Shown piece after piece: positions 35,025-44,361 of a stretch of DNA of 50,423 nucleotides. A program made the translations under genes and the position numbers. Source of the DNA: an uncultured Chitinophagaceae bacterium (lineage in GTDB: Bacteria > Bacteroidota > Bacteroidia > Chitinophagales > Chitinophagaceae); assembly GCA_903904335.1 (NCBI GenBank), contig CAIVCF010000173.1, positions 1 through 50,423 on the forward strand, in the 5' to 3' direction. The notes below the pieces were generated by a model, which had not been told where the DNA came from, did not search any database, and saw nothing but the letters and a program-made list of their open reading frames with translations. Each line of letters opens with the position of its first letter. Within the stretch, counting starts at the first letter, position 1.

Positions 35025-35978
35025 ATGAAAGTAACAGAACATATTGCGCAGGCAAAAAATACATTGGTTTCTTTTGAAGTATTACCGCCATTGAAAGGCA
35101 AAACCATTAGTTCTTTGTACGATCACTTAGATCCATTGATGGAATTCAAACCATCCTGGATCAATGTTACGTATCATAGAAGCGAGACCATGTTCAAGAA
35201 AAAAGCAGATGGCACATTTGAAAAAGTGGATGTACGCAAACGCCCCGGTACGGTTGGTATTTGCGCTGCCATCATGAATCATTATAAGATCGATGCCGTT
35301 CCGCATTTGATCTGCGGAGGCTTTACCAAACGCGAAACAGAAGATGCATTGATCGATCTTAATTTTTTAGGAATTGATAACGTATTGGTGCTGCGTGGCG
35401 ATGCTGCAAAAAATGAAACATCATTCGAGCCGGAAAAAGACGGAAACTTTTTTGCGATCGACCTGCTGAAACAAGTTGCGCATTTGAATAATGGCGTTTA
35501 CGTTGATAAAGATATTTTAAACGGAAGCAAAACAAATTTTTGCATGGGCGTTGCCGGTTATCCTGAAAAGCACTTTGAAGCACCTAATTTAGAAATTGAC
35601 CTGGCAAGGATGAAAGAGAAAGTGGATGCAGGTGCTGAATATATCATGACACAAATGTTTTTTGATAATCAGAAATTTTTTGATTTTGTAAAAAGCTGCC
35701 GTGATATGGGTATTACCGTTCCGATCATTCCGGGATTAAAACCCATCACTACCAAAAAACAATTATCTGTTTTGCCAAGGATCTTTCATGTGGATATTCC
35801 AACCGATCTTTCCAATGAAGTGTTGAAATGCAAGACAGACGCGGATGTTGAAGCAGTGGGAACAAAATGGCTCATTCAACAAAGCAAAGAATTAAAAAAA
35901 TTCGGAGTGCCTGTTTTACATTATTACACACTGGGTAAACCAAAGGTTATCTGGAATGTGGTAAAAGAGACTTTGTAA
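35025..35978 (+). CDS. metF: Methylenetetrahydrofolate reductase
   Basis: 317 residues, TIM-barrel flavoenzyme. SFEVLPPLKG (about 16-25) carries the conserved Glu. DNVLVLRGDAAKN (about 118-130) binds FAD. GVAGYPEKH (about 176-184), EYIMTQMFFDN (about 204-214) and PIIPGLKPITTKKQL (about 230-244) are the usual blocks. It reduces methylene-THF to methyl-THF for methionine synthesis. A -7-like sequence (ATAATTTTTG) ends 7 nt before the ATG, so the leader would be very short. No other methionine gene is adjacent. Confidence 0.96.
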   Translation: MKVTEHIAQAKNTLVSFEVLPPLKGKTISSLYDHLDPLMEFKPSWINVTYHRSETMFKKKADGTFEKVDVRKRPGTVGICAAIMNHYKIDAVPHLICGGFTKRETEDALIDLNFLGIDNVLVLRGDAAKNETSFEPEKDGNFFAIDLLKQVAHLNNGVYVDKDILNGSKTNFCMGVAGYPEKHFEAPNLEIDLARMKEKVDAGAEYIMTQMFFDNQKFFDFVKSCRDMGITVPIIPGLKPITTKKQLSVLPRIFHVDIPTDLSNEVLKCKTDADVEAVGTKWLIQQSKELKKFGVPVLHYYTLGKPKVIWNVVKETL

Positions 35979-35992
35979 ATAATTTTCTGAAT

Positions 35993-36023
35993 AAAAAGAG
36001 CAACTCAACGAATTGCTCTTTTT
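35993..36023. terminator. Bidirectional terminator between metF and the parvulin gene
   Basis: AAAAAGAGCAA (35993-36003) pairs with TTGCTCTTTTT (36013-36023) across a 9-nt loop. A and T runs on the two sides make it work on both strands, and it overlaps the stop codon of the minus-strand gene. Confidence 0.9.
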
Positions 36024-37914
36024 ATTGTATTGTTTTCCAAATCGCGTCATCCACTTTTACGGGATATTTTTTCTTCAGTTCATCTATCCATTTTTCTTCC
36101 ACCACTTTTTGATAATCATTCATTACCATACCACGTGATTCTTCAAAACTGCGTTGTGCTTTATCGGGAAAAATATCAATTACATATATAAAACTGTAGG
36201 ACTCTTCATTGGAGGCCTTTTCAACAGCCGACAAAAATCCTTTCTCCATTTTTATTTTTTGCTGAACAGGTAAGTGTTCCATTTCATATCTGCCGCTGTC
36301 GCCAATGACAGATTCTCCATAACTACCTGCAATGATTTTCCAGTCAGCAGGCCTTTGTTTGATCCGTTCCGCCACTTCATTGATCATACTTTTATTTTTT
36401 GCAGTGATCACCAAAGCGGCCACACTTGGATTCCATACATAAGTTCTCTGATGTGCATCATAGTATTTTTTTAAACCGGCAGAATCTTCAGCAGCTTTAC
36501 CCCACACATGTTTATCCATGGCGGCAAATAAAACATTGGCATCATTGAATTCACTAAGCTGTTGTTTAAACTCCGGATTATATTCTTCCAAATGTGAACT
36601 GTAATAAGCTGTACTGGAATTTTCAGTAAACTCTTTTAATAATTGTGAAGCAGGCGATACTATATTTTTGATCCGTACAAATTTCACAAAATCATGTACT
36701 GTAAATTTTTGTTTTGAAAAAGAAAACAGGATGGTGCTGTCTTTTATTTTTTTATTGGCAGAAATTGATCTTTTATAAATGGCACTATCAATAAACTGTT
36801 GCAATGCTGTTTCATCGTAATTCCCTTTGCAATAATTTGTTTTGATCATCCATTTTTTGATGAGTTGTTGTTTTGAATAAGCAAGCCTGTCGCTGTTTTC
36901 TACCGCAGCTTTTAATTTATCATCAACAGTTTTTGCTGCAGGGATCATTTCGAGCAGCTTCACGATATGATAGCCATAGCTTGTTGCAAATGGTTTTGTG
37001 ACATCATTGATATGCTTCAATGAAAAAACTTTTTCTTCAAATTCAATGGCATATTCTCCTACGCCGATCTCAGGAAGAATACCGTTCTTTAATGCAGAAG
37101 TATGATCGGTATTGAACTGCGTTGCCAATTGTTCAAATGACTGACCTGATTGAATTAGCTGATACAGGCTATCTGCTAAACCTGCCAATTTATTTTTTTC
37201 ACCCTGATTGCTGTTAGGAGCAAAAGCCAATAAGATCTGTGCCACTTTTCTTTTTCCTGCAGATGGTCTTTGTTCTATATTTTTAAAAATATGATAGCCG
37301 TATTTGCTTTTGTAGGGAAAAGAAAAATGTTGAGGGGCTAAACCATAGATGATATTTTCAATTTCATAAGGCAGATTGAAAACAGTAATAAAACCAAGAT
37401 CGCCTTTACTTTTTTTTGTTTCCTCGTCGGTTGCATATCTTTCAACTAATGCATCAAATGATTTTCCTGTTTTGAGTTGTTGATAGGCTGATTGTATTTG
37501 TTTGGATGCAGCCAATGTATCTTTTCCGAACGGAATGAATATCTGCTGAACAGCAATATCTTTTTTACTTCTTTCAAATGCTTCCTGTACTAAATTTTTT
37601 TCGTTTGCTTCTTCATTGATGAAATTTTCAGCGAGTTGCTGTTTATAATTAGAAGCCTCTAACTGAAAAGAACTATTCTTATCCAATTCTTCATCATAGC
37701 CAGCCTGCACTTTTAATTTATAATGAATATATAATGGAAGGTATTCTTTTAAAGCTACAACCCTGCTGCTGCTCAGCTGCAGAGATTTATTGAAGGAGCG
37801 AAGAAATTCCTGTTTACTTACTTCTTTGTTTCCATAAGTAAATAATGTTTGCGGGAATAATGAAAAAGATATAAAAACAAATATTGCAAACAATATAAAC
37901 TTTCTTATTCGCAT
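36022..37914 (-). CDS. Exported peptidyl-prolyl isomerase with two parvulin domains
   Basis: 630 residues. The signal peptide (about 1-22, FVFISFSLFPQ) is followed by an N-terminal helical region (about 25-110) and two PpiC-type domains (about 113-212 and 218-320). Each has the family end motif, KYGYHIFKN and SYGYHIVKL. The long C-terminal part (about 330-630) is helical and may hold a degenerate third unit (AALVITAKNKSMINEVAERIKQR). Such large SurA/PpiD-like proteins are common in Bacteroidota. It follows the thioredoxin-like gene by 3 nt, forming an envelope folding pair. Confidence 0.85.
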   Translation of the reverse strand: MRIRKFILFAIFVFISFSLFPQTLFTYGNKEVSKQEFLRSFNKSLQLSSSRVVALKEYLPLYIHYKLKVQAGYDEELDKNSSFQLEASNYKQQLAENFINEEANEKNLVQEAFERSKKDIAVQQIFIPFGKDTLAASKQIQSAYQQLKTGKSFDALVERYATDEETKKSKGDLGFITVFNLPYEIENIIYGLAPQHFSFPYKSKYGYHIFKNIEQRPSAGKRKVAQILLAFAPNSNQGEKNKLAGLADSLYQLIQSGQSFEQLATQFNTDHTSALKNGILPEIGVGEYAIEFEEKVFSLKHINDVTKPFATSYGYHIVKLLEMIPAAKTVDDKLKAAVENSDRLAYSKQQLIKKWMIKTNYCKGNYDETALQQFIDSAIYKRSISANKKIKDSTILFSFSKQKFTVHDFVKFVRIKNIVSPASQLLKEFTENSSTAYYSSHLEEYNPEFKQQLSEFNDANVLFAAMDKHVWGKAAEDSAGLKKYYDAHQRTYVWNPSVAALVITAKNKSMINEVAERIKQRPADWKIIAGSYGESVIGDSGRYEMEHLPVQQKIKMEKGFLSAVEKASNEESYSFIYVIDIFPDKAQRSFEESRGMVMNDYQKVVEEKWIDELKKKYPVKVDDAIWKTIQ

Positions 37915-37917
37915 ATT

Positions 37918-39384
37918 TTATTTGCTGCTGTTTTGCTTTTTCAGTTTGGCTGCGATCAGGTCGTCGAACTGTTCAATACTCAGTTGTTTGGCAATGATAT
38001 TTTTCTTGTCATCCAATAAATACAATGTGGGCGTTTTATACACATCATATAATTGCCTGAAATTCGGTTGACCTGCTGCCTGCTCTGCATCTCTCTCTGC
38101 TTTGGGTTGATATACCAATATCCAGTCGGGACTCAGATGTTTTTCAGCTACAAATTTTTTCAATTCATCCATTGTTTTTTCTGCAGTGTTTACCGCATAA
38201 ATGGTGATGCCCAGCGATTTCCATTTTGCACGATACATCGAATCAATTCTCGGAATTTCTTCCTTGCAATGACTGCAGGTAGGGTCCCAAAACACAACCA
38301 AAGTAAATGTTGATTGTATGCTGTATAGCGAAATAACTTTTTCGGTGGTATCCCTCAAATTCAACAACGGTGCAGGATTGCCAAGCTGATTGGCCATCAT
38401 GCTGTAAGCCCTTTCAAAGATCGTTTTTCGTGATGCAGCATTTAAAAAAGTAGTATCTCCTTTGGAATAAAAATTATCAAACATATAGAGAAACACTTTA
38501 TCCTGACCCATATATTCAGGGTTCATGTATTTATTGGTGAACTTGGTCAACAGATACGGATACATTTCTTTTCCTGTTCTTGATGATAATAAAATATACT
38601 TCACTTCCTTGATAATAGAATCGGGTTCGGGTGAAACATAAAATTTAAAATAATCGTCGAGTTTGGGTTCGAAGAAAGGCGTACGCAATAATCGATCATC
38701 ATTAAAAGCAACATCATCCCAGAAATGATTTTTTACAAAACGATACGGATAAGTTGAATCTGCTTTTCCGTTTACAATAGGAATGGCAGGAGCATCGGGC
38801 CTTTTCATGGCAGTCAGTAAAGTTGTTAATAATGAAGACGGATGTTTTTTGATGATATCTTCCCGGTAGTTCTGTAATTCTTTGTTCAATCGAATGATCT
38901 CATTTCTGAGTTTTGCAGAGTCATCTTTTGTTTTTGCAGTTGACATTTGTTGATTGAGATTCATCAATCCTTTTCCTTTCTCGATCGTTACTGCAGAATA
39001 TTCTTTGAACAGATCATTGTCAGGAGAGCCTTTAATAACGGGATTATCTTTTTGTGCCGTATCACCTGTAATGCTGAACTGCTGCTGATTTCCAATCAGC
39101 AATTCAAACTGAACCGTGTATTGCGGCGACACAACAAAATAAATGCCACCGGGTAATTTAGTCGTGCCTTTAAATGCACCAGCACTTTTCTCATTCAGTT
39201 GAGCGGAATCAACCAACACCCTTCCTTTGCCATAATATGAACCCAGATACACTTTGCAATTTTTCAAAGGCGTTAAAGTGATAGCAATGTTTTTGGCAGG
39301 TGCTGCAACAGGCTTTTTCACTGCCTGTGACCATAATAAAACTGAAAAAAATAAACTTACAAAAAACAGAAATCGGTACTTCAT
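37918..39384 (-). CDS. Exported thioredoxin-like protein (DUF4369/DUF5106/TlpA type)
   Basis: 488 residues from ATG 39384; a TTG one codon upstream is less likely. The signal peptide ends near WSQA (residue 20). Residues 30-125 form a DUF4369-like beta domain, 150-330 a helical DUF5106-like region, and 345-480 a TlpA/AhpC-type thioredoxin fold with active site C-S-H-C (FWDPTCSHCKEEIPRID) and cis-Pro in YKTPTLYLLD. Proteins of this type reduce disulfides or guide cytochrome and envelope redox reactions. It is the first gene of a pair with the parvulin protein. Confidence 0.88.
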   Translation of the reverse strand: MKYRFLFFVSLFFSVLLWSQAVKKPVAAPAKNIAITLTPLKNCKVYLGSYYGKGRVLVDSAQLNEKSAGAFKGTTKLPGGIYFVVSPQYTVQFELLIGNQQQFSITGDTAQKDNPVIKGSPDNDLFKEYSAVTIEKGKGLMNLNQQMSTAKTKDDSAKLRNEIIRLNKELQNYREDIIKKHPSSLLTTLLTAMKRPDAPAIPIVNGKADSTYPYRFVKNHFWDDVAFNDDRLLRTPFFEPKLDDYFKFYVSPEPDSIIKEVKYILLSSRTGKEMYPYLLTKFTNKYMNPEYMGQDKVFLYMFDNFYSKGDTTFLNAASRKTIFERAYSMMANQLGNPAPLLNLRDTTEKVISLYSIQSTFTLVVFWDPTCSHCKEEIPRIDSMYRAKWKSLGITIYAVNTAEKTMDELKKFVAEKHLSPDWILVYQPKAERDAEQAAGQPNFRQLYDVYKTPTLYLLDDKKNIIAKQLSIEQFDDLIAAKLKKQNSSK

Positions 39385-39476
39385 CAACTAAAAATTTTCT
39401 TGATTGTAAATGTAAGTAATTGCCGAGCTAATGAAAAGATGCTTTGTACAATGAAATGATAATTTTTTGTGTCGTT

Positions 39477-40718
39477 TTAAAAACGATGCAACCATGATAC
39501 GCCGATCTGATATTGGTTGCCCTTTGTTTCGGGAAGATATTCCTGATTGGCCCATGAGGCACTTGCCGACAACACATTAAAGCGTGAGATCTTTTTCTTA
39601 TAAAAAATACCGGCTTTATAAGTGGTTAGTTTATAAAACTGAATAGCAAAATAACGATCATCCGGCGATAATCCATAACCAATTGTACCGCCCAGTAAAT
39701 CATCGGCAGTATCAAAATAATATGTTGCGGATAAAGCGTAAGACGAAGAAACAGTGCTTGTATATTCACTTGGTCTTACATAAGCCCTTAATCCGAAAAG
39801 CCAGCTTTTATAATACTTTCCGATATTCCCTGTAAACATCCAGGTGGGGGCTCCGCTGAATTTTAAATAGCGTAAACCCAATTCTCCTTCAAAACTTTTG
39901 GGAAGATTGGCGTACAAAGAAAATCCGCCGCGCCATTGCGGAAACACACCGTTATCACTGGCGCAATAACCGATACTTACATAACTGTAGAATGTTTTTG
40001 AGATATGCGGGTAAGCATCTGCTTCTACCTGTACCGCATTTTCCTGAAAACGATTGGCATAATTGATTCGACCGATCACAGAACCAATAGATGTTGTTCT
40101 TCCATAATCTATACTTGCTAAATGCCAGGGATCTGCGAATTGTTTGTCGAAATATACATAATCGTAACTAACGGATATTCTATTCTTGTATGTTGTTTCT
40201 TTAATTCTTTCCTGTAATGCTCTTGCTTGTGTATTGTTTTTATTGATCTTTAAAATTTGACGTGTCACAGAATCTGCTGCTGCATAGCTTTTCATGGCGT
40301 TCAATATTTTTGCTTTACGCAATAACAGTTCTTCAGATTGCGGATGAAATTTTAACCCGCCTTCACAAATATCTAAAGCGCTTGCATAATGATCGTTCCA
40401 GTATTCCAGATCGCTGTAAGCAATTACGGCATCTTCGTAATCGGGTTTTGATTTTAGCACGCGATCAAAACAAATAACGGCACTGTCATAGTTATTTGTC
40501 CAGGTATAGATCCTTCCTAAAAAAATGCGGATGTCTGCATAATCAGGACTGATGCTGAGAGCCTGATATAAATACCCTTTAGCTTTGTTGTAATCACTTT
40601 CATCAAAAGCCGCTTTGCGTGCAGCTTTGAAAAGATCATCTGACGATGCTTCCTGTGCAAACACATTGATCAGCATGGAAGAAAAAAATAAAAGCAGTGC
40701 TATTTTTTTAATCGGCAT
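39477..40718 (-). CDS. YaiO-family TPR plus outer-membrane beta-barrel protein
   Basis: 413 residues. The signal peptide (MPIKKIALLLFFSSMLINVFA) precedes three to four TPR units (about 28-170; ALSISPDYADIRIFLGRIY, VLKSKPDYEDAVIAYSDLEYW, KILKINKNNTQARALQERI). A barrel domain of about 220 residues ends in a terminal Phe (SWLHRF), the BAM signal. TPR followed by a barrel is also the design of the polysaccharide exporters PgaA and BcsC, although YaiO is smaller. It is the last gene of the minus-strand operon that includes the GT2-transferase fusion, so a role in export of that polymer is likely but inferred. Confidence 0.85.
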   Translation of the reverse strand: MPIKKIALLLFFSSMLINVFAQEASSDDLFKAARKAAFDESDYNKAKGYLYQALSISPDYADIRIFLGRIYTWTNNYDSAVICFDRVLKSKPDYEDAVIAYSDLEYWNDHYASALDICEGGLKFHPQSEELLLRKAKILNAMKSYAAADSVTRQILKINKNNTQARALQERIKETTYKNRISVSYDYVYFDKQFADPWHLASIDYGRTTSIGSVIGRINYANRFQENAVQVEADAYPHISKTFYSYVSIGYCASDNGVFPQWRGGFSLYANLPKSFEGELGLRYLKFSGAPTWMFTGNIGKYYKSWLFGLRAYVRPSEYTSTVSSSYALSATYYFDTADDLLGGTIGYGLSPDDRYFAIQFYKLTTYKAGIFYKKKISRFNVLSASASWANQEYLPETKGNQYQIGVSWLHRF

Positions 40719-40824
40719 AAGATGAATTCTGTTAGTTAAAGATACTATTTTGATATTGTTATTGGATTGTAAGAGCAGACCATATACTTCTAATTTTTGA
40801 TTTAATATTTGAAAATACGGGTAA

Positions 40825-43800
40825 TTATTTTTTCGGTAAGTATTGTTGCAACAAACTATCAGGCACTAATTTTTTTCCATTTAGAAATTCATCATTCTTT
40901 CTTTTGAAAAGATCGAATGCCGCTTTTAATTGAGCGAATTTATTTTCATCAGTTATTGGTGTAAGATTCATGTCACTGCTGATCCTGAACAATGAATTAG
41001 CATTGATCATATATTCCCCCATCACAAAATCAATGATATCATTCTTGGTTTGCATTAATGGATAAGCGTGGATATTCCTGAAACTCCTTGCTGTGTCTAA
41101 GCCGCTGCCCATCCAGTTAACAAGCGATGGCACTTGTAGTCCGTAGCTTTTTTTCAACCACATCATCATGCTCGGCAGCACATCAAAATGTGTGGAGACA
41201 GAAGAAAATCTTGCCGTACGTTTTAGTAAAGGCGAATATATGATCAGCGGAACATGATACCGATCTATTTTACTGATCATCGGTATTTCGGGCATTCGGT
41301 GATCACCCGTTATCAGAAAAACAGTGTTATTAAAATCGCTTCTTTGTTTGTATTGTTCAATAAAATTTTTTATCGCATCATTGGTGTATAAAATACTGGC
41401 GTATTGATATTTGTAATTTCGGTATTCTTTTTTGGTGGCCTCATCAAATTTTAATTCATCCATGCGTTGTTCAAAACGCTGTAAATATTTTTCTTGCTCG
41501 TTTATTAAAAAAGGACTGTGAGTAGAAACGGTGAGCACAACATTTGCAAAAGGTTGTTGCGTATTTTGCCTTGTTTCAAAATATCTTCTGAATAATTCTT
41601 TATCGCCATAACCCCAAGAAAATCCGGAAGCACTTGGAGGCATCTTTACATAATTTGACGGATAGGTTGCTTCATCATTGATCGCATCAATATTATTTTT
41701 CCTGAGATAAATGTTCATGTTATCAAACGTGGATGTACTGCCCGCATAAAATGATGTGTTGTATCCATTGTGTTTGAGTAAACTCAATAAGGACAGATGT
41801 TGCGGCATCTTATCGCCTAATTCACAAAAGCCGTTTTTAGCAAAAGGCAATGAGCCGATAAAAGATGGTAACACAGCAAATGTTCTTCCTCCTTCACTCA
41901 AAAAATTCTCCCAGTATAAACTTTTATCTGCGAGGGAATCAACAAAAGGGGTAAAGTTTCCGAGATAAGCACCTTTGTTCGTGAAAGCCCTGCCCAATCC
42001 TTCCACTAATAAAATAACAATATTGGGCGGTGTTTTTTCTGCATTAAAGAATGGCGACAGCACATCCGCAGAACTGTCGATGCCATGCAGAAAAGGATAA
42101 TTTTTTTCATCCACATAGTTGAAAGAAATGGTTGTATTTTTTTCATTTTCTTCACCTCCAAAATCACCGCTGTAACTGTCTGCATAAATGTCGTGTTCTT
42201 TTGCAGCAGGAAAAAAATGTTGTACCGATGCATTGAAAAAGAAATAGGATTTATTCAATGCAAGATTGTTGCTGTACTCCTGTCCGGGCAACCATTTGTT
42301 TGTTACAGATAACAGATTAAATGCAATTGCGCTTCCGAATAATAAGAAAAGTAAACTTGCAAAAAAGCCATTCGGCTTTAATTTTTTCGGCAGATAAATC
42401 AGTAACACAATAATTAATACCACAGTAACGGAAAGAATAAGAATAGTGGTAATATTAATGCCACCGGCTGCACCAACGGTTTGTTTGATATCGTTCCACG
42501 AATAGCCCCAAAGATCAGCGCCCAACGGAACCAATGTAGTTAAAAAATATTGCGATAGTGAAACCTGAATTACTATCAGCAATACCGATAGTGCAATAAA
42601 AAATATTTTCGCCATTTTTTTATGCAACAAATACAATAATGCAAATGGCAGAAACCAGATCAGGCCTGTTGAAAGGAAATAGGCGAGATCTTTCGCAAGA
42701 CCTAATGTGATCACTTTGAAAAATAATTTAGGTATGCCGTGTTTCAAAACCTCAAAAACTAATTCAAATATCCTTGCACTGATCAACAACAAGAGCAGTG
42801 TAATGGCATAGCCTGCATATTCTTTGACTGAATTAAAAAACGTAGCCGGAATTTTTTGTAAGGATAGCAGTACGGGACCCTTTTCTTTGCCCTTAGGTCT
42901 TTCTACTATGCTTTGTTGTGATGGGGCTGCAGTTTTTGGAGCCGCAAAACCGGTTCTTGTCATTTCACCCCAGGCCTTATTTTTTTTGAGCAGATCAATG
43001 TATCCCTGAACAGCACTCCACACAACAAAGGGATGAAAATAGAACGGTTCCGTTAATGCGGTCACGATCAATAAAAATATCTCTGATCTTTTTTTATATT
43101 GATGATAAGTAATGATCTCCATGTAGATCGCGAATGCAGAATAGAGATATCCGAAACAAATAACAAATAAGAGGAACACAAAAAAGAAATACCACTCGAT
43201 CAGTCCCATTGCAGCGAAAATTAAAAAAAAGATGAATCCTATGAACTCAATGATAGGCGCAAGAAATTCGAAGAAGAACCAATAAGGATAACTCAATAAA
43301 CCCATCAAATGATACTTGTAATTAAAGAACATTTTACGATGAAAGCTTAATGTTTCATAAGTTCCCCTTGCCCAACGATTGCGTTGCCTTCCTAAAATTT
43401 GTAATGAGTCAGGCGCTTCTGTCCAGCACAATGGATCGGGAATATAAGTAACACGATATTTTTCTTTTTTCTCTTCCAGATAACGTCGCATCCTTACAAC
43501 AAGTTCCATATCCTCGCCTACCGTATTATGATTATAACCGCCGGCTTTAATAACGATCTCTTTATCAAATGCACCAAATGCGCCTGAAATCAGCATCAGG
43601 CCGTTTAATCTGCTCCACGCCATTCTTCCTAAAATAAATGCACGGATATATTCCAGGCTTTGCATTCGGGGAAGATATTTTTGAGGGATCTTTACTTTAA
43701 TTAATTTACCATCTTCAATAATGCAGGAATTGGCAATGCGAACAACGCCGCCGGATGCGATCACTTTTTTGTCCGTTTCTTCTAAAAACGGTTTTACCAT

Positions 43801-44361
43801 TTTCAATAAGGCATCCTGTTCCAGAATACAATCCACATCAATGCAAACTAAATAATCATGGGTTGCGATGTTAACACCCACATTCAATGCATCTGCCTTT
43901 CCGCCGTTCACTTTATCAACGATCACCAATTTGCTGTACACAGGGTTTCTGCTTTTATACACACCTCTTACTTCTTTTGTGGGGATCTGATAGTTTACAT
44001 AGAAGTGAACTTTTTTTAGATCAAATGCATCGATTAATTTTTCGAGGCTATCGTCCTTGCTTCCATCATTCAAAATGATCACTTCGAGATTGCTGTAATA
44101 AATGGACAAGAGAGAACGTACATTTTCAATAATGGTCTTGCCTTCATTATAGGCAGGTGCCAGAATGCTTACGGATGGTGCATGAGGAGATGCGGCTAAC
44201 AAACGATAATCCGTAAAACTGTTTTTGTACAGATAAGAATGCGTTTCGCCAATTGAAAAGAGACCAATAAAAATATACGACAGCAGCAGTAATACAGAAT
44301 AAGAAAATATGCCGTATATGAGCACATTGAATACAATATCAGTGATGCTTGGTAAACTCAT
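40825..44361 (-). CDS. Fusion of processive GT2 glycan synthase and LtaS/BcsG-like head-group transferase
   Basis: 1178 residues. One N-terminal helix (about 10-35), then a GT2 domain (about 60-335) with APAYNEG, DGSKDD, D175-V-D177, GEDMEL (about 280) and Q326RNRW330, the QxxRW motif of processive synthases (PgaC, HasA, BcsA). About four helices follow (345-460), a soluble linker, about five more helices (515-690), then an alkaline-phosphatase-superfamily domain (about 775-1090). That domain has E787 (LLVEGLG), nucleophile T827 (GGRTFAVLPSF), and D1020-H1021 (TGDHRMPEIP), the metal and catalytic set of LtaS. I infer a polymer synthase that also transfers phosphoglycerol or phosphoethanolamine. 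Its start overlaps the HEAT gene stop (ATGA). Confidence 0.88.
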   Translation of the reverse strand: MSLPSITDIVFNVLIYGIFSYSVLLLLSYIFIGLFSIGETHSYLYKNSFTDYRLLAASPHAPSVSILAPAYNEGKTIIENVRSLLSIYYSNLEVIILNDGSKDDSLEKLIDAFDLKKVHFYVNYQIPTKEVRGVYKSRNPVYSKLVIVDKVNGGKADALNVGVNIATHDYLVCIDVDCILEQDALLKMVKPFLEETDKKVIASGGVVRIANSCIIEDGKLIKVKIPQKYLPRMQSLEYIRAFILGRMAWSRLNGLMLISGAFGAFDKEIVIKAGGYNHNTVGEDMELVVRMRRYLEEKKEKYRVTYIPDPLCWTEAPDSLQILGRQRNRWARGTYETLSFHRKMFFNYKYHLMGLLSYPYWFFFEFLAPIIEFIGFIFFLIFAAMGLIEWYFFFVFLLFVICFGYLYSAFAIYMEIITYHQYKKRSEIFLLIVTALTEPFYFHPFVVWSAVQGYIDLLKKNKAWGEMTRTGFAAPKTAAPSQQSIVERPKGKEKGPVLLSLQKIPATFFNSVKEYAGYAITLLLLLISARIFELVFEVLKHGIPKLFFKVITLGLAKDLAYFLSTGLIWFLPFALLYLLHKKMAKIFFIALSVLLIVIQVSLSQYFLTTLVPLGADLWGYSWNDIKQTVGAAGGINITTILILSVTVVLIIVLLIYLPKKLKPNGFFASLLFLLFGSAIAFNLLSVTNKWLPGQEYSNNLALNKSYFFFNASVQHFFPAAKEHDIYADSYSGDFGGEENEKNTTISFNYVDEKNYPFLHGIDSSADVLSPFFNAEKTPPNIVILLVEGLGRAFTNKGAYLGNFTPFVDSLADKSLYWENFLSEGGRTFAVLPSFIGSLPFAKNGFCELGDKMPQHLSLLSLLKHNGYNTSFYAGSTSTFDNMNIYLRKNNIDAINDEATYPSNYVKMPPSASGFSWGYGDKELFRRYFETRQNTQQPFANVVLTVSTHSPFLINEQEKYLQRFEQRMDELKFDEATKKEYRNYKYQYASILYTNDAIKNFIEQYKQRSDFNNTVFLITGDHRMPEIPMISKIDRYHVPLIIYSPLLKRTARFSSVSTHFDVLPSMMMWLKKSYGLQVPSLVNWMGSGLDTARSFRNIHAYPLMQTKNDIIDFVMGEYMINANSLFRISSDMNLTPITDENKFAQLKAAFDLFKRKNDEFLNGKKLVPDSLLQQYLPKK

